Below, in pieces: positions 48,227 to 60,756 of a DNA stretch of 64,000 nucleotides (the first letter of the stretch is position 1; the number at the start of each line of letters is the position of its first letter). This stretch comes from Piper betle (taxonomy: Eukaryota; Streptophyta; Magnoliopsida; Piperales; Piperaceae), in the NCBI GenBank assembly GCA_033002965.1, contig JAURVB010010234.1, forward strand, positions 1-64,000. The letters are read 5' to 3'. The notes under the pieces were generated by a model, which was not told the DNA's origin, made no database searches, and worked only from the letters and a program-made list of their open reading frames with translations. Made by a program: the position numbers and the translations under genes.

Positions 48227-49621
48227 TTAGCCTAAGGTGACTCCTCGTGGGTTATAGTGTGGCCATTGACCATCATTTTGATCTTGAGGAGTGACTCTCT
48301 CACTCGACACTCGTGGCCTCCAAATCCAAATTTCTTTTTGTGGATTTTTCCTTAGGGCATCAAACTTCTTCTGCCCATAGTATGGAGGTGACCTTGATCT
48401 TTTATGATGCCTCCTACTATTTGTTGAGTTGTTGGCTGCTTCTCTTTTAAACCTTCTAGCAGCAGTGATTTTGATTGGAGCCCCCAACTTCTTGTCCCAT
48501 GTCTGGTTGGATTGCGATCTTGACATCTTTGGTGACACGAAGAAGTGGAGACGAGATGTTGATTCATGACTTGTGTTGAACTCCTCTTGTTCTTTGATTA
48601 TATTTACCAAGTCTTCATCATTGGCGATTGTGATAAGGTAATTGAAGCTTTCACCGGGTAGCTGACACTTAATCACCAACGGGATGCTGGTAGAACATGT
48701 ACCCCTGATTTGGGCGACAAGACTTGAATAAGAACAATCATGCTCCAGTACAACCAGTCGTGTGTCTCCTCCAAAGTAGTGTTGCTTCCTTCCCTGGATT
48801 ACTATCTTTCCGCCAAAGCTGCACATCAAGCGAAGTCTTGTTTTTGAGATCTTTGACTTGACTTCCTTTTGTGTTGAAGTTGTTCTGACAGCAAGCTGAT
48901 CTTCCATCTTTTCTTTATCAAGCTCATCTTTTTCGAAAAGTCTTTTTCCTTGATTAGCTTGGACTTCAAACTTTTGGATTGATAGAGGTGTAGAACATCC
49001 TTTATCTTCTATAGTGGAAGCAGGCGACACCTTTGTGTCTTCAACATTAGCCATCGGGACATCCATTTCCTCTCCTTGTTTCTCTTTTCCTTTATGAGAC
49101 TTCATTGGTAAGGATAAGTGGCTTACTGTCATCACATTAGCATTAGCAGCTTTATACTTTATATCTCCTTTGTCCAGCAACTCTTGGATCTTTTCCATCA
49201 CATCTCGACATATCACCGTTGGATGGCCAAGCATTTGATGAAATCGACAAAAATTTTCCTTCTTTTCATCTTCCGGTTTAGGTGGATTCTTCGGTATCCA
49301 GGGAGTGATTTTTCCTTGCTTGACCAAAACATCAAACCACCTTTCAGTATCACCAACATTGAAGGTGTAATCTTCTATATTTCTCCATTCACGCCGTTGT
49401 CGGGGCGCAGCCTTTCTATCTTCATTGTTATTCCTTGGCCCTTCCAATTGTTTTTCCCGACTTGATTCTCCAAGTTCAGTGACAGCATTGGTTGATGCCT
49501 TAGCATTTTTCAGAGAAGCAGAAACCCTTCCAAGTTCTTCAAAAATCAACATCCTTTCAAACAATTGTTCAAAAGTGTTGCATTGTGCACCACTTAAGAA
49601 CCAAGAAGCTGGATCCGGCAT
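48227..49621 (-). pseudogene. Gag C-terminal part fused to a PB1 domain
   Basis: This 464-codon frame continues gag after a frameshift at ~49600. Residues 125-139 hold a knuckle-like C-x2-H-x4-H-x4-C (CRFHQMLGHPTVIC). Residues ~261-364 (48841-48530) match the plant PB1 fold: RLRLMCSFGGKI, YFGGDTRLV, a CQLPGE block and NDEDLVNIIKE with the acidic OPCA-like end. PB1 domains mediate head-to-tail protein pairing in Raf-like kinases and other host proteins and are not part of canonical gypsy gag. A basic tail with RHHKRSRSPPYY follows. This looks like a host domain captured into gag. Confidence 0.7.
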
Positions 49622-50955
49622 TCATTGCGCAAATCTTCATCAAGCTCCTTAATGTCAGGGGTCTCTTTCATTTGAGATGTGAGGCTTCTAAACCTCTTCA
49701 CATATGTTGCAAACCTTTCACCTGATTCCCTTTGACACTGTCTTAAGTGTTCTATTGTTACTGGAATTTCCATGGATTGAAAGTGTTCTGTAAACTGCTC
49801 AACAAATTCATCCCATGAATTGATTGATCCAGAGGGGCGGTTATTGAACCATCTCAAGGCATTACCGCTAAGTGATGCCGGGAATTGTTGTAACTTTAAT
49901 TTTTCATTTGCCACAATTGTTCCACACTCAATTTCAAAAATTGTGACATGATCTCCCGGATTGCCGTCTCCATCGAACTTCGTAAAAGTTGGGCGCTTGT
50001 ATTTTTCCGGCAAAATTTCCGTGTAAACTTCATCGGCTAAAGGACGAAGACGCTTTACAACTTTACTAGGTTCTTTGTCCTTTTGAGCTATCAATGCGGC
50101 GATTAATGCGGCTTGTGCATCCATCGCGGCTTTTAACTCATCAAATCGAGAATCCTGAATCGGCACAACTGGTGCGACTGGTGCTACAGGAACTGTTGCA
50201 GGATAGACTTGTGGAGGATAATTAACTGGTAGCGGAGCTACTGTGGCTGGAATTGTTGGCTGAAACATTGACATCAAGGGCGTCGCCGTTGAGGCGGACA
50301 CCGCAGTGGTGATTGGCGGTGGAAATGCCATAGAAACTGATGATTGAGGGATAGCAGGGCTATACCATGGGTACGGGTATGGTGGTGGGTAGTGGGGTGG
50401 TTGTGGGAACCATGATGACTGTGGTAGTGGACTAATTTCAGTCCTACTTGGGGGTATAATTGGGTAGTGTTGCGTCCAACTTGGTTCGGACGACGAAATT
50501 ATCAAGGGTGAGGCTTGAGACATAAATCCCGAGACATTGGAAAACATATTATCTACCCGAGGGGTATTTGACAAATCCACACTTGTTGGAGCGGTTGCCA
50601 AAGGCCTTTCCAATAGTGCCGTAAAACTACTTGTCATCGGTGGGTTAGCAGGCTGGTCCACTTCGTCTGGACTTCGCCAGTTTGCTAGGTCGGCATCTTC
50701 TCTTCTCGATGCACTTCCCATTGCGACGGATGCTCGCCTATTTAAGGCGAGTGCATCGTCAAGTGCCGATTCAAGTTGTCTAACCCGTTCTCGAAGTTGT
50801 TCGTTCGAGTTCGGGTTTTCATTTTGCAAGGCGACTGGCTCGCCCATGCTGGTGATGGATGGTATTTGCACTTCAGGTTGGTTTGTGGGTGCGTTAGAAG
50901 GTTCTCCTTCACTAGCACCTCTTTGTCTAGCCATATGCCTTGTCTCGGGGGCCAT
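49594..50955 (-). pseudogene. gag: Gag polyprotein, N-terminal part
   Basis: A 453-codon frame starting MAPETRHMARQRGASEG. An N-terminal coiled-coil-like stretch (LRERVRQLESALDDALAL) is followed by a long proline-rich linker and the retrotransposon gag domain (KRPTFTKFDGDGNPGDHVTIF, ALRWFNNRP, WDEFVEQFTEHF, QRESGERFATYVKRF) near residues 320-440. It ends LRNECRIQLLGS, where a small indel shifts reading into the next frame at ~49600. Gag would form the virus-like particle. The start is close to the primer site, as expected. Confidence 0.85.
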
Positions 50956-51005
50956 TTTCTTTTATCCACACTATCTCTTCAAGCTGCACTGCTACCTCTT
51001 GACGG

Positions 51006-51024
51006 TCCCCAGTGGAGTCGCCAA
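51006..51024 (-). promoter_or_regulatory. Primer-binding site of the gag-only element
   Basis: The minus strand reads TGGCGACTCCACTGGGGA five bases inside the 5' LTR end. This class of primer site is used by Ogre/Tat-like plant gypsy elements. Confidence 0.75.
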
Positions 51025-51028
51025 TTTA

Positions 51029-52228
51029 TGTTCGGGCGCGGGTTCGTCCGCTGGTGCGGGTTAGAGTGTTCCCGCGTCGGGTTGGAAGGGTTCGGTGGGA
51101 CCGAGGCGCCCTTGCCGCGCAAAGAGACAGCGGGATGAGACTAAAGAGTCACAAGTATCCAATAACACTTAGACAATTCTTATGCACTCGGTGGGATGGC
51201 CATTTCCAATCCTAATTATTCATTTCCATAAACATATCATGCTTGAATGCATGAAAATTGCAACTGCAATGCTGCTTCAACTTCAGCAGGGAAAGATTGT
51301 CTTCCTCCTCTGGATTGCAATAACTCCTCCAAGGCGTCTCCTTCAATTGTAGCAAACCTTCATCTTCAAATGCAGCGTCCTCATCAAAAGCATGCTGTAG
51401 CAGCGTTCTTTCCAATCAGCAGCAGCATGGTTGGCATCTCATCCTTCTTCTAACCGCAACATCGACCTTCAATGGCGTCCTTAATTGCAGCAGGGTGGAT
51501 TTCAGCAACTCCTTCTTCAATCCAGCAAACATGGGTGTCCTCCTCCTAGCAGCAACATCAACCTTCAATGGCGACCTTAATTGCAGCAGGGTGGATTTCA
51601 GCAACTCTTTTAATCAGCAAGACAGCGACATGACATTTCCTTCCCTTGCTTCTTCTCCAATGGCAGCAACAAGCAAGGATGTAGGAGTAGGGCATCCTCC
51701 TCCTAACAGCAGCAGCCTGGGCGTGGAACACCGTCTTCCAGCCCCCTCCCTCCTTCAACCTGCAATGGCGTCCTTCTCCTAGCAGCAGGGTGGATTTCAG
51801 GAACTCCTTCTTCAATTCAGCAACAGCAAGGCAAGGTCTCCAGTAAAAAGACAGAGTCTTCTACTTCGTCAAGTGGCTCCTTCTTTAAGTAGTAATGCAT
51901 GGCATCTCTTTCTTCTAGCCTCCATTGCAGCCAGATCCCCCTGTAGCAGCAACAGGCGTCCTCCTTTATAGCAAGTAGCAACAACTTCGTCTTCCTCCAC
52001 TTCGTCTTCTTCAATGGCAGCAATGACTTCGTCTTCCTCCACTTCGTCTTCTTCCATGGCAGCAATGACTTCGTCTTCTTCAATCTCGTGGACCCCTTTC
52101 CCTCCTTCCGAATAAATCTCACGTATCTTATTTCTATTAAATTAGGCATAACCACGGGTTCAACCACGACTGGCTGGGTTAACCGTCATGATTGAGCCGA
52201 GGGGTGCGGTGAAAAATTTGGACGAACA
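51029..52228 (-). repeat. 5' LTR of the gag-only element
   Basis: 1200 bp, near-identical to 46903-48134 apart from point changes, a 3-bp indel near the TGTTCGGG end and one minisatellite unit. High LTR similarity means a recent insertion. Confidence 0.9.
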
Positions 52229-52275
52229 TCTATATAATTTTGGTTAAAGTTTAAAGTATTTGTTGATTCAACAAG

Positions 52276-52287
52276 TGGTATCAGAGC
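52276..52287 (+). promoter_or_regulatory. Copia primer-binding site
   Basis: TGGTATCAGAGC, complementary to the 3' end of initiator tRNA-Met, two bases after the LTR end. Confidence 0.9.
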
Positions 52288-53108
52288 AACTTCATATTAA
52301 ATCATTGAGAATTAATTGATTTATGTTTATTTTATTTTTGGAATGAGTCAATCATTCAATAATTGTTTGTATGGGAAAATTTTATGGTTCGAATTTACAG
52401 TAATCCCTTATTTACCAAAATTGACATGGTTTACAACCAATCTTCTTCAACTTATTTAGAATACGCTAAATTTTGGATGGTGAATATGGTGATTATGTAT
52501 TTTACTTTGCCCAAATTTTGCACTGTCAATATCAGTTTATGGGATATTTTTCCCAAATCAAGGTCTTCTTTTGGTTAAATATCAAATGAGGACAATAAAG
52601 TTACAAAAGGTTATAATTTCAGAAATTTCCAAATAAAGATATTTTTATAACCTTTTTCAGTTTTATGTTATTTGGGATTATTAAATTCAAATTATGGTTC
52701 AGTTATGATTAATATTTTAAAATTTATTAAGGACTACAATATGCTGCCAAAGTAGCCTCTTTTGTAGAAATTAATTTATTTTAAATATTAAGACGGTTGT
52801 GGGTATATGATTCATGTGAATATTAATCGGCCTAAAGGAAGGTTAATATTTAACAGAATTATATATTCATTTGTGGTAATAAATATGGGATAATTTTCAA
52901 GTTTCCATGTGGATAATAAATTGGCCCAATGGAAGGTTTATTATTTGACAGGATTTATTGTCCATATTTGATTATTGCACTGAGAGTACCATTTACAAAT
53001 TAATATTTCTGTCCAAAGACTAAATATTAATATTGTGCTAGGTATCTGTCGATGGGATTAACTATTATTTGAATTATTAATCTTATTATGGGCATGTTGT
53101 TTTGTTCT

Positions 53109-56100
53109 ATGGATTCAGTTAATCAATCTGCTTATATGATTTCTGCCAACATCAATTCAGTTCTTATGCTTAAAGATAATTTTAAGGATTGAAAAGAGAA
53201 TGTGATAATCGTTCTCGGCTGCATGGATCTTGACCTTGCATTAAGGACTGAACAACCTTATTCTCTTATGGACAAAAGTTCCATTGAGGAAAAACGGGAC
53301 ATTGAGAAGTAGGAATGTTCAAATTGCATGAGTCTTATGATCATGAAGCATAGGATTCCAGAAACCTTCAGGGGGATATGTCTGAAAAGGTTACTACAGC
53401 CAGTGAGTTTCTTAAAGAAATTGAAAAGCGTTTTGTAAAAAACGATAAGGCTGAAACAAGTACGCTTTTGTCGAACTTGATTTCAATGAAGTTTAAAGGC
53501 AAAATAAGCATAAGGGAGTACATCTTATAGATGTCAAATATTGCTTCAAAACTAAAAGCACTAAGGTTAGAGCTATCTGAAGATTTGCTCGTGCATTTAG
53601 TTTTAATTTCTCTTCCGGCACAATTCAGTCAATTCAAGGTCAGTTACAACTGTCAAAGGGACAAATGGACTCTTAATGAGCTCATTTCTTATTGTGTGCA
53701 AGAAGAAGAAAGGTTGAAGCAAGAACAGGCTGAAAGTACTCACTTGGCTAGTACCTATCAAGACAAAATAAGAAAAAATCAGGCTTCTTGCTGTTTCTTT
53801 TGTTGTAAACCTGGACATATGAAGAAGGAATGCACTAAGTATCACACTTGGTGTGTAAATAAAGGTCCATTTCGTAATTTTGTTTGTTCTGAGGTTAATT
53901 TAGTTTCAGTACCAATACACACTTGGTGGCTAGATTCGGGTGATACTACTCACATAAGTGTGTCAATGCAGGGTTGCCTGAGTTGCCGAAAGCCAAATGA
54001 TGCTGAAAGATTCATCTATGTGGGTAATGGCAACTCAGTTATAGTTGAGGCAATAGGATTTTTAGATTATTGTTGAAGACAAGATATTATTTGGATTTGA
54101 AAGAGACATATGTAGTACCGTCTTTTAGACGGAATTTGGTTTCTATTTCTATATTGGACAAATTTGGTTACTCTTGTTCATTTAGAAATAATAAGTTTAG
54201 TCTTTTTCTAAATTCAAATATTGTGGGTACGGGTTCCTTGTCTTTTTATGATAATCTATATTTACTTAATACTATTGCATCTTTTAATGAAACTTTGCAT
54301 GTGGGTTTATGTGGTACGAAAAGAAAATTAACCAATGAGAATTCTGCTTTATTCTGGCACAAGCATTTAGGACACATTTCTAAACAAAGAATTGAACGAC
54401 TTATGTCAGATGGAATTCTTGATTCTCTTAATTTATCAGATTTTCAAGTCTGTATTGAGTGCATTAAGGGAAAACAAACAAATATAAGGAGACTAGGTGC
54501 CAATATATCTTCAAGTGTCTTAGAACTAATATATACGGACATTTGTGGACCATTTTCTACGGCTTCTTGGAATGGTCAACAATATTTTATTACGTTCATA
54601 GACGATCATTCTCATTATGGTTACCTATATCTCATTCATGAGAAGTCTCAAGCATTGGACTTGTTTAAGGCATATAAGGTTGAAGTTGAGAACCAACTTG
54701 ACAAAACTATTAAGGCCGTCAGATCTGACCGTGGTGGTGAATACTATGATAGATATGATGGATCAGGTGTACAATGTCCAGGACCATTTGCCAAATTCCT
54801 AGAAGAGTGCGGAATCGTCCCACAATACACAATGCCAGGTACTCCTAGCATGAATGGTGTTGCTGAGAGACGAAACCGAACATTAAAGGACATGGTGAGA
54901 AGTATGATTGTTCATACTACTTTAACTGATTCACTCTGGGGTGAAGCACTAAAGACAACAGCATATCTTCTTAATAGAGTACCAACAAAGGCAACTGTTA
55001 AGACCCCTTATGAATTATGGACTGGAAAAACACCCAGTATTAAGCATTTACGCATTTGGGGTTGTCCAGCTGAGGCAAGGCCTTATAGGCCAAATGAAAG
55101 GAAACTGGACTTAAGAACAGTTAGCAGTTATTTTGTTGGGTACTCTGAACGGTCTAGAGGATATAAGTTTTATGATCCCACAATAAGGTCATTCTTTGAG
55201 ACGGGAAATGCCCAGTTCTTTGAGGATATTGAGTTTGGAGGGAGAAATGAAGTTAGAGACTTTGTCTTTGAAGAAGAATCTGATTCTCTTCCCATGATTG
55301 TTCTTGACAATAATCAGGATCAGGATTATATTCCTGATGTTGTTCAAGAAACAATATCAGAATTACAAGACAATGTCGAGAATCTCCCTAATCAAGTTAT
55401 ACCTGAAGAGCAAACTCAACAACCTCAAGAGCAAATGCCATTAAGGAGATCCACAAGAGAAAGGAGAAATTCCAAGAACATGAGGATAATACTGGAATGG
55501 TGGAAGATGATCCAATCAACTTTCATCAAGCCATGAAGAGTTCTAATTCTCAAAAGTGGATTGATGCCATGAATGAAGAGATGAAGTCCATGAAAGCTAA
55601 TGACGTTTGGGATCTTGTTCCATTGCCTGAAGGTGCGAAACCTATTGGTTGTAAATGGATATTTAAAACCAAGAGGGATTCGAAAGGTGATGTAGAAAGA
55701 TATAAGGCTCGTCTTGTTGCAAAGGGCTTTACTCAAAAGGAAGGCATCGATTATAATGAGACTTTCTCTCCAGTTTCATCGAAAGACTCATTCAGAATAA
55801 TTATGGCATTAGTGGCACATTTTGATCTTGAGTTACATCAGATGGATGTAAAGATTGCGTTTCTAAATGGTGACATTGATGAAACAATTTATATGGTGCA
55901 ACCGGAAAACTTTGTATCTGGAGATTCAAAGAATATGGTTTGCAAATTAAAGAAATCCATCTATGGACTTAAGCAGGCTTCTCGTCAATGGTATCACAAA
56001 TTTCATCAAGTGATTCTCTCATTTGGTTTTGAGATGAATGTTATTGATGATTGTATATACCATAAGTTTAGTGGGAGTAAGTATATTTTTTCTGGTTTTA

Positions 56101-57081
56101 TATGTTGATGATATATTGCTTGCCAGTAATGATATAAGTTTCTTGCATGAAACCAAGAGATTTTTATCAAAGAAATTTGAAATGAAAGATCTTGGAAATG
56201 CGTCTTTTGTATTAGGAATTCATCTACATCGGGATCGTTCTCGATGTATACTTGGATTATCACAAAAGACCTATATAGAAAAAGTGCTTAAAAGATTTGG
56301 CATGCAAGATTGTAAACCAGGAGATACCCCTGTTTCTAAAGGAGACAAATTCAGTCTCAATCAGTGTCTTAAAATGACATATAAGGAAATGAAATGCAAA
56401 AGATTCCCTATGCTTCAGTAGTAGGAAGTCTTATGTATGCTCAAGTATGTACGCGTCCAGATATTGCGTATATTGTTGGAATGTTAGGCAGATATTTAAG
56501 TAATCCAGGATTGGATCACTGGATAGCAGCCAAAAGAGTCATAAGGTATCTTCAGAGAACAAAACATTACATGCTTACCTATCGGAAGTCAGATCAACTT
56601 GAGATCATTGGGTATTCTGATTCTGATTTTAGTGGATGTCAAGCTATGTCTACCTGCTTGCTGGAGGAGCTATTTCTTGGAAGAGTGCTAAGCAGACACT
56701 CATAGCTTTTTCCACCATGGCAGCTGAATTCATAGTTTGTTATGAGGCATCCAATCATGGAATATGGTTGCGGAATTTTGTCACAGGGCTGCGCATTATT
56801 GATAATATTGAAAGACCACTTAAGTTATTTTGTGACAATCAGTTTACAGTATCATATTCAAATAACAACAGGAGCTCATCTAAATCAAAATATATAGAGA
56901 TCAAGTTCCTTGTTGTGAAAGAAAGAGTTTAGAGTGATAAAGTTTCGGTAAAGTCTCTATAGAGCATATTGAGACAAACTCTATAGTTGTGGATCCACTT
57001 ACTAAAAGTTTACCGCCCAAGGTCTTTCATGAGTATGTTGCTCATCTGGGTGTTGTATCATTTGATGATATGTTACTTTAG
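53109..57081 (+). pseudogene. Copia gag-pol polyprotein, multiply broken
   Basis: From ATG 53109: gag, with nucleocapsid knuckle CFFCCKPGHMKKEC at ~53790-53835; protease (WWLDSGDTTHIS, ~53920); GAG-pre-integrase (HKHLGHIS...CIECIKGK); integrase with its acidic triad in IYTDICGPF, VRSDRGGEY and GVAERRNRT (54070-55100); reverse transcriptase (ARLVAKGFTQKEGIDY, then YVDDILLASND near 56107); RNase H and C-terminus ending at 57081. The domain order INT-RT-RH defines Ty1/copia. Stops at 53190 and 53310 replace tryptophan codons. Frames shift at least before 53530 and near 54070, 55490, 56080, 56390 and 56640-56700. It cannot encode a working polyprotein. Confidence 0.9.
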
Positions 57082-57411
57082 TGGGAGTTTGTTTTGTTGA
57101 GGTATTTGGTTTATGTTTCACTCTATTTTGGTGATCTCATAAGGTTGGACCAGTTGAAAATAGGCATGTTCAGATCAAATTACATGTAATTTTCATGCTA
57201 CACATCCATACTTGATCTATGTCATTTAATTATGTTGATGTATGTGACCATGGATGGGTTTAGTTACGATAAATGTAACGAAAATCGCCTTGATCCTATA
57301 TTAACATTAATTAATGGACGAGATTGTTATTTTGGAAGAATAGCATATGTTATTTTGGAGCTCATACGGTAATATACAATTATCTTTATATATATAGTCC
57401 AAGTGGGAGAT

Positions 57412-57931
57412 TGTTGGATTTTGGACGTATATATACAAGTATATAATTGTATCATATGCTATTAATAAGGTTTGAGCCTAAATTAAATTGATCTATTAAA
57501 GTTAAGGTTAATGGGTCATTAATATTTAAGATAAATATGTGGAGATACCATATATTTAAGATGAGTATGGATAAATATGTGTAGATACCGTTTTCGTAAT
57601 CTCTAATTTATGATGGGTTAAATTGAAATTATGAAAGATAAGGATAAATACGGTTATACGAATAAATACGGTTATGGTCCCCGAATTCGCACCGTTGTTT
57701 TTCTTTTCTGGTATCCCATCATCCAGGAACTCTGGCTTTGGAGAACCGGTGTAAAATTTGGAAGATCAAACTAGAAGAAATCAAAGAATTGCTTTACTAT
57801 TATGGATCCAGGTACGCTTCCGTTATTAAATTTATTTTCTTGATGATTTGATATGAAGAAGGTTTTATTGATGATGGTTTTATCATCTATATAATTTTGG
57901 TTAAAGTTTAAAGTTATTTGTTGATTCAACA
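57412..57931 (+). repeat. 3' LTR of the copia element
   Basis: 520 bp, TGTTGGATTTTGG...TTGATTCAACA. Its end is fused directly to GGPPS coding sequence (GGCAGGTCATCG) at 57932, showing that the element inserted inside the gene. Confidence 0.95.
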
Positions 57932-58549
<618 letters not shown>

Positions 58550-58578
58550 TCATATACGAGAAGCGCTTGGGAGCGCAA

Positions 58579-58769
58579 GCGCTAGAGGCAAAAACAAGTT
58601 TCTGTGCCGCGTTTTAATCCACATCGTTGTTGTAATCTAACGGATTAGAATAAATGGAGCCCACGTGTTTTCCACATCACCTCCTCCCCCGATACATCGG
58701 CTTCGACCTTCCACCTTCCACGCACAGGCGCCCAGCAGTACCTGCCCCCTCTTGCCGGAGATAGCCGCT
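58579..58769 (-). promoter_or_regulatory. Native GGPPS upstream DNA
   Basis: Sequence directly upstream of the shared GGPPS leader in the truncated copy; absent from the full-length copy. It contains CCCACGTGTTTTCC (CACGTG G-box core near 58652). Assignment as promoter is inference from position. Confidence 0.3.
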
Positions 58770-58940
58770 GTCGCTGCCGATTCGACACCGCCGCCAAGCC
58801 CCCTCCCCCTGAGACTTGTCGTCGCCGATTCGACATCGCCGCCAAGCCCCCAGGTCGGAGACTTGTCGCTGCCGATTCGACACCACCGCCAAGCCCCCTC
58901 CCGCTGGAGACTTGTCGTTGCCGATTGGATATCACGGCCA
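58770..58940 (+). repeat. ~48-bp minisatellite, 3.5 units
   Basis: Units start near 58770, 58819, 58866 and 58914 with TCG(T/C)(C/T)GCCGATTCGACA, then CGCCGCCAAGCCCC, and end GGAGACTTG. Confidence 0.8.
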
Positions 58941-60177
58941 AAGGCTGAGAAGAGCGCAAAGGCGGCACCTTTATCAATTTTCCGGCGGCCGGAGGTGAGG
59001 AGGATGCCAAGATTGGCGGCGGCCATGGCTAGAAGTCGAAGATGGCGCAGGAGAACCATTTTTGTTTAGGTTGATATTCAAGATCTTCCCCCTCACAATT
59101 CCTTTCTCCAATCTTGCTTTGCTTGAACAAAACAACAGGGAAGAACAATCAGATCTTTATCTTCTCCTAAAAATAAGACCTCCATTCAATCTGTGCTTGC
59201 TTGAAGAAAACAGGGAACAAAATCAGATCTTCTAATCAATAAACTTTCCTTCCCGGAAAAAACACTCAAAACGATGATTAGAGTGGCTATAAACCAAAGC
59301 AAACAGCCTTTTTTTTTTGGTGAGAAATTTCTTTTGTGATATGGATATATGATATATCACACATATTTACAGAGGAGATAGAAGAAATTAAAGGAGGAGA
59401 TAGAAGAGATTAACTAACTAAGCAGTAAGCAACAACAGAAATTGCAGAATCATGAATTCATGAATTGATCGATCAATCATCATCAATCAGAGGGGGGTGA
59501 GGGATTCCAAGAGGACTCAATCCGAAGGAGGTGGAGCTTCTCCGTGAAGGGCTCCAAGACCTGCGCCTCCTCCACGAGGGCGACGGCCATGCAGATGCTC
59601 AACTCCTCCTCTGCATCTGCATGGACCAGGTCGTCGGGGCGCCTAGAGGAGGTCGTGCAATACCTCCTCTAGCCGCCGACGGCCATGCAGCATCTCCTTA
59701 ACGCCCAGTCCTGCGGCTGCACCACCAGCCTTTCCGACGCCATCACCACCAGACCCAGCTCCTCCGGCCGCACCAGCCTCGCTTCCGGTGAAGGCGGACC
59801 AGCTTCGACAGCACGATCCCGACCATGTCCCAGCCGGGACCACCTTTAGCCGCCGGACCAGGTCGTTGGGGCGGGGACCCAGGTCTGCGGCCAGCCCGAG
59901 GCGGTTGGAGATCTCGACGAACAAGGCGGTGTTCGGGGCCTCCCTCTCTACGTCTCCACCAGCTCCACCATCCCCTCCCACCGCTCCTCCACGTCGGCGT
60001 CCACCCTCTCCTCTCCCCCTCTGCACCTCCCTCCCCCCCCCTTCCACCCAACACCCCCTCGCCCCCTCCCAACCAGCCGCCCCCCCCCCCTCGCCCCCTC
60101 CGCCACCACCATCACCCGCCCGCCCGGCCGTGGCCGGAACCCGCCCGCGAAAGAGGGGGTGAGGGGGGCCCTTGCTC
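58941..60177. other. Unassigned DNA with a GC-rich part
   Basis: 58941-59480 has two related ~75-bp segments (TTGCTTGAA-AAAACA-GGGAA-AATCAGATCTT). From 59500 to 60177 the DNA is C/G-rich with low-complexity open frames on both strands. It is probably the body of the hairpin-ended element whose right end is at 60178-60256. Confidence 0.35.
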
Positions 60178-60256
60178 AGGGCCGTCCGATCATATGGACG
60201 GCCCTGATTAGGATTTGGGGCAGGAAACTTTTCCTGCCCCTCAGGAAACATTACCC
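60178..60256. mobile_element. Double-hairpin terminus of a GC-rich element
   Basis: Two consecutive perfect hairpins: AGGGCCGTCC...GGACGGCCCT (60178-60205, 10-bp stem) and GGGGCAGGAA...TTCCTGCCCC (60217-60240, 10-bp stem), then TA-rich DNA. The same arrangement ends the insertion at 10991-11212. The left end was not found. Confidence 0.6.
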
Positions 60257-60416
60257 ATTATATATAAAATATAATATGAGATGCGCTTCTATCGGCCTAA
60301 GGGGCATAATCTGAACGGTTCGATTAAATAGGCAGTCCAAATTAATTCATAAAACGTGACAAAAACCCGGTCTCTCATTGCCGGAATCAATGACCCTTCC
60401 CTCCCCAACCTGATTG

Positions 60417-60756
60417 TCATCTTGGGGCGCCTCCTGGTGGCCGCCTCCGACCTTCCCTGTCCATGTTCCGATCGAATTCTGAAGTTTTAGGCACACTTAC
60501 TCCATTATTCATCTTAGTACGCGCCTCCGCAAACATTCTCTGCTGCTCAGCCACCGCTTCTTCTTCGTTCATCTCAACCCCAGGCTTGCCGACTTTTGGA
60601 GAATCCTGAAATATTGACTACAATGTATTACCATACATCAAAGCGTATGGTCAATGTAAAAGGCATTAAAGGACTTGGAAAGTCACTCACCAGTGTTTCA
60701 AGCATATGTTCATAAGCAGCATAAACTTCCTCAATGTACTCCCCCAACCCAAGAAC
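60417..60756 (-). pseudogene. Captured two-exon gene fragment in the MULE
   Basis: Minus-strand exon 60756-60691 follows acceptor GTTTTAG and encodes VLGLGEYIEEVYAAYEHMLE. Donor CTG|GTGAGT starts an 85-bp intron ending TTTCAG. The next exon (60605-60417) continues in frame with DSPKVGKPGVEMNEEEAVAE and RMFAEARTKMNNG, then runs into the inverted terminal repeat and stops at 60417. Clean phase-0 splice sites and non-repetitive composition point to a captured host gene. I do not recognise the family. Confidence 0.5.

Larger units (their letters stand above)
46903..52228 (-). mobile_element. Non-autonomous gag-only LTR retrotransposon (TR-GAG type)
   Basis: A 5326-bp element inserted in the copia LTR with exact target duplication TCTAT (46898-46902 and 52229-52233). 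LTRs are 51029-52228 (1200 bp, 5' in element orientation) and 46903-48134 (1232 bp). Primer site TGGCGACTCCACTGGGGA (minus, 51023-51006) is of the type used by Ogre/Tat-like gypsy elements. Purine tract GGCAAGGGGGCTGA abuts 48134. The internal region encodes gag and an extra domain; no protease, reverse transcriptase, RNase H or integrase exists between the LTRs. It must have depended on a partner element. Confidence 0.9.
46424..52273 (+). mobile_element. Copia LTR split by a nested element
   Basis: The LTR begins TGTTGGATTTTGGACG at 46424, is interrupted at 46902 by the element 46903-52228, and resumes at 52229, ending ATTCAACA at 52273. Pieced together it is ~520 bp, matching 57412-57931 with about 1.5% differences. 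It serves as 5' LTR of the copy to its right and 3' LTR of the truncated copy to its left. Confidence 0.9.
52274..57411 (+). mobile_element. Ty1/copia internal region (complete length, decayed)
   Basis: Bounded by the LTRs ending at 52273 and starting at 57412. Primer site TGGTATCAGAGC (52276-52287, initiator tRNA-Met) starts two bases after the 5' LTR. The polypurine tract AAGTGGGAGA directly precedes the 3' LTR. A ~830-bp AT-rich leader with imperfect repeats comes before the gag-pol frame. Confidence 0.95.
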
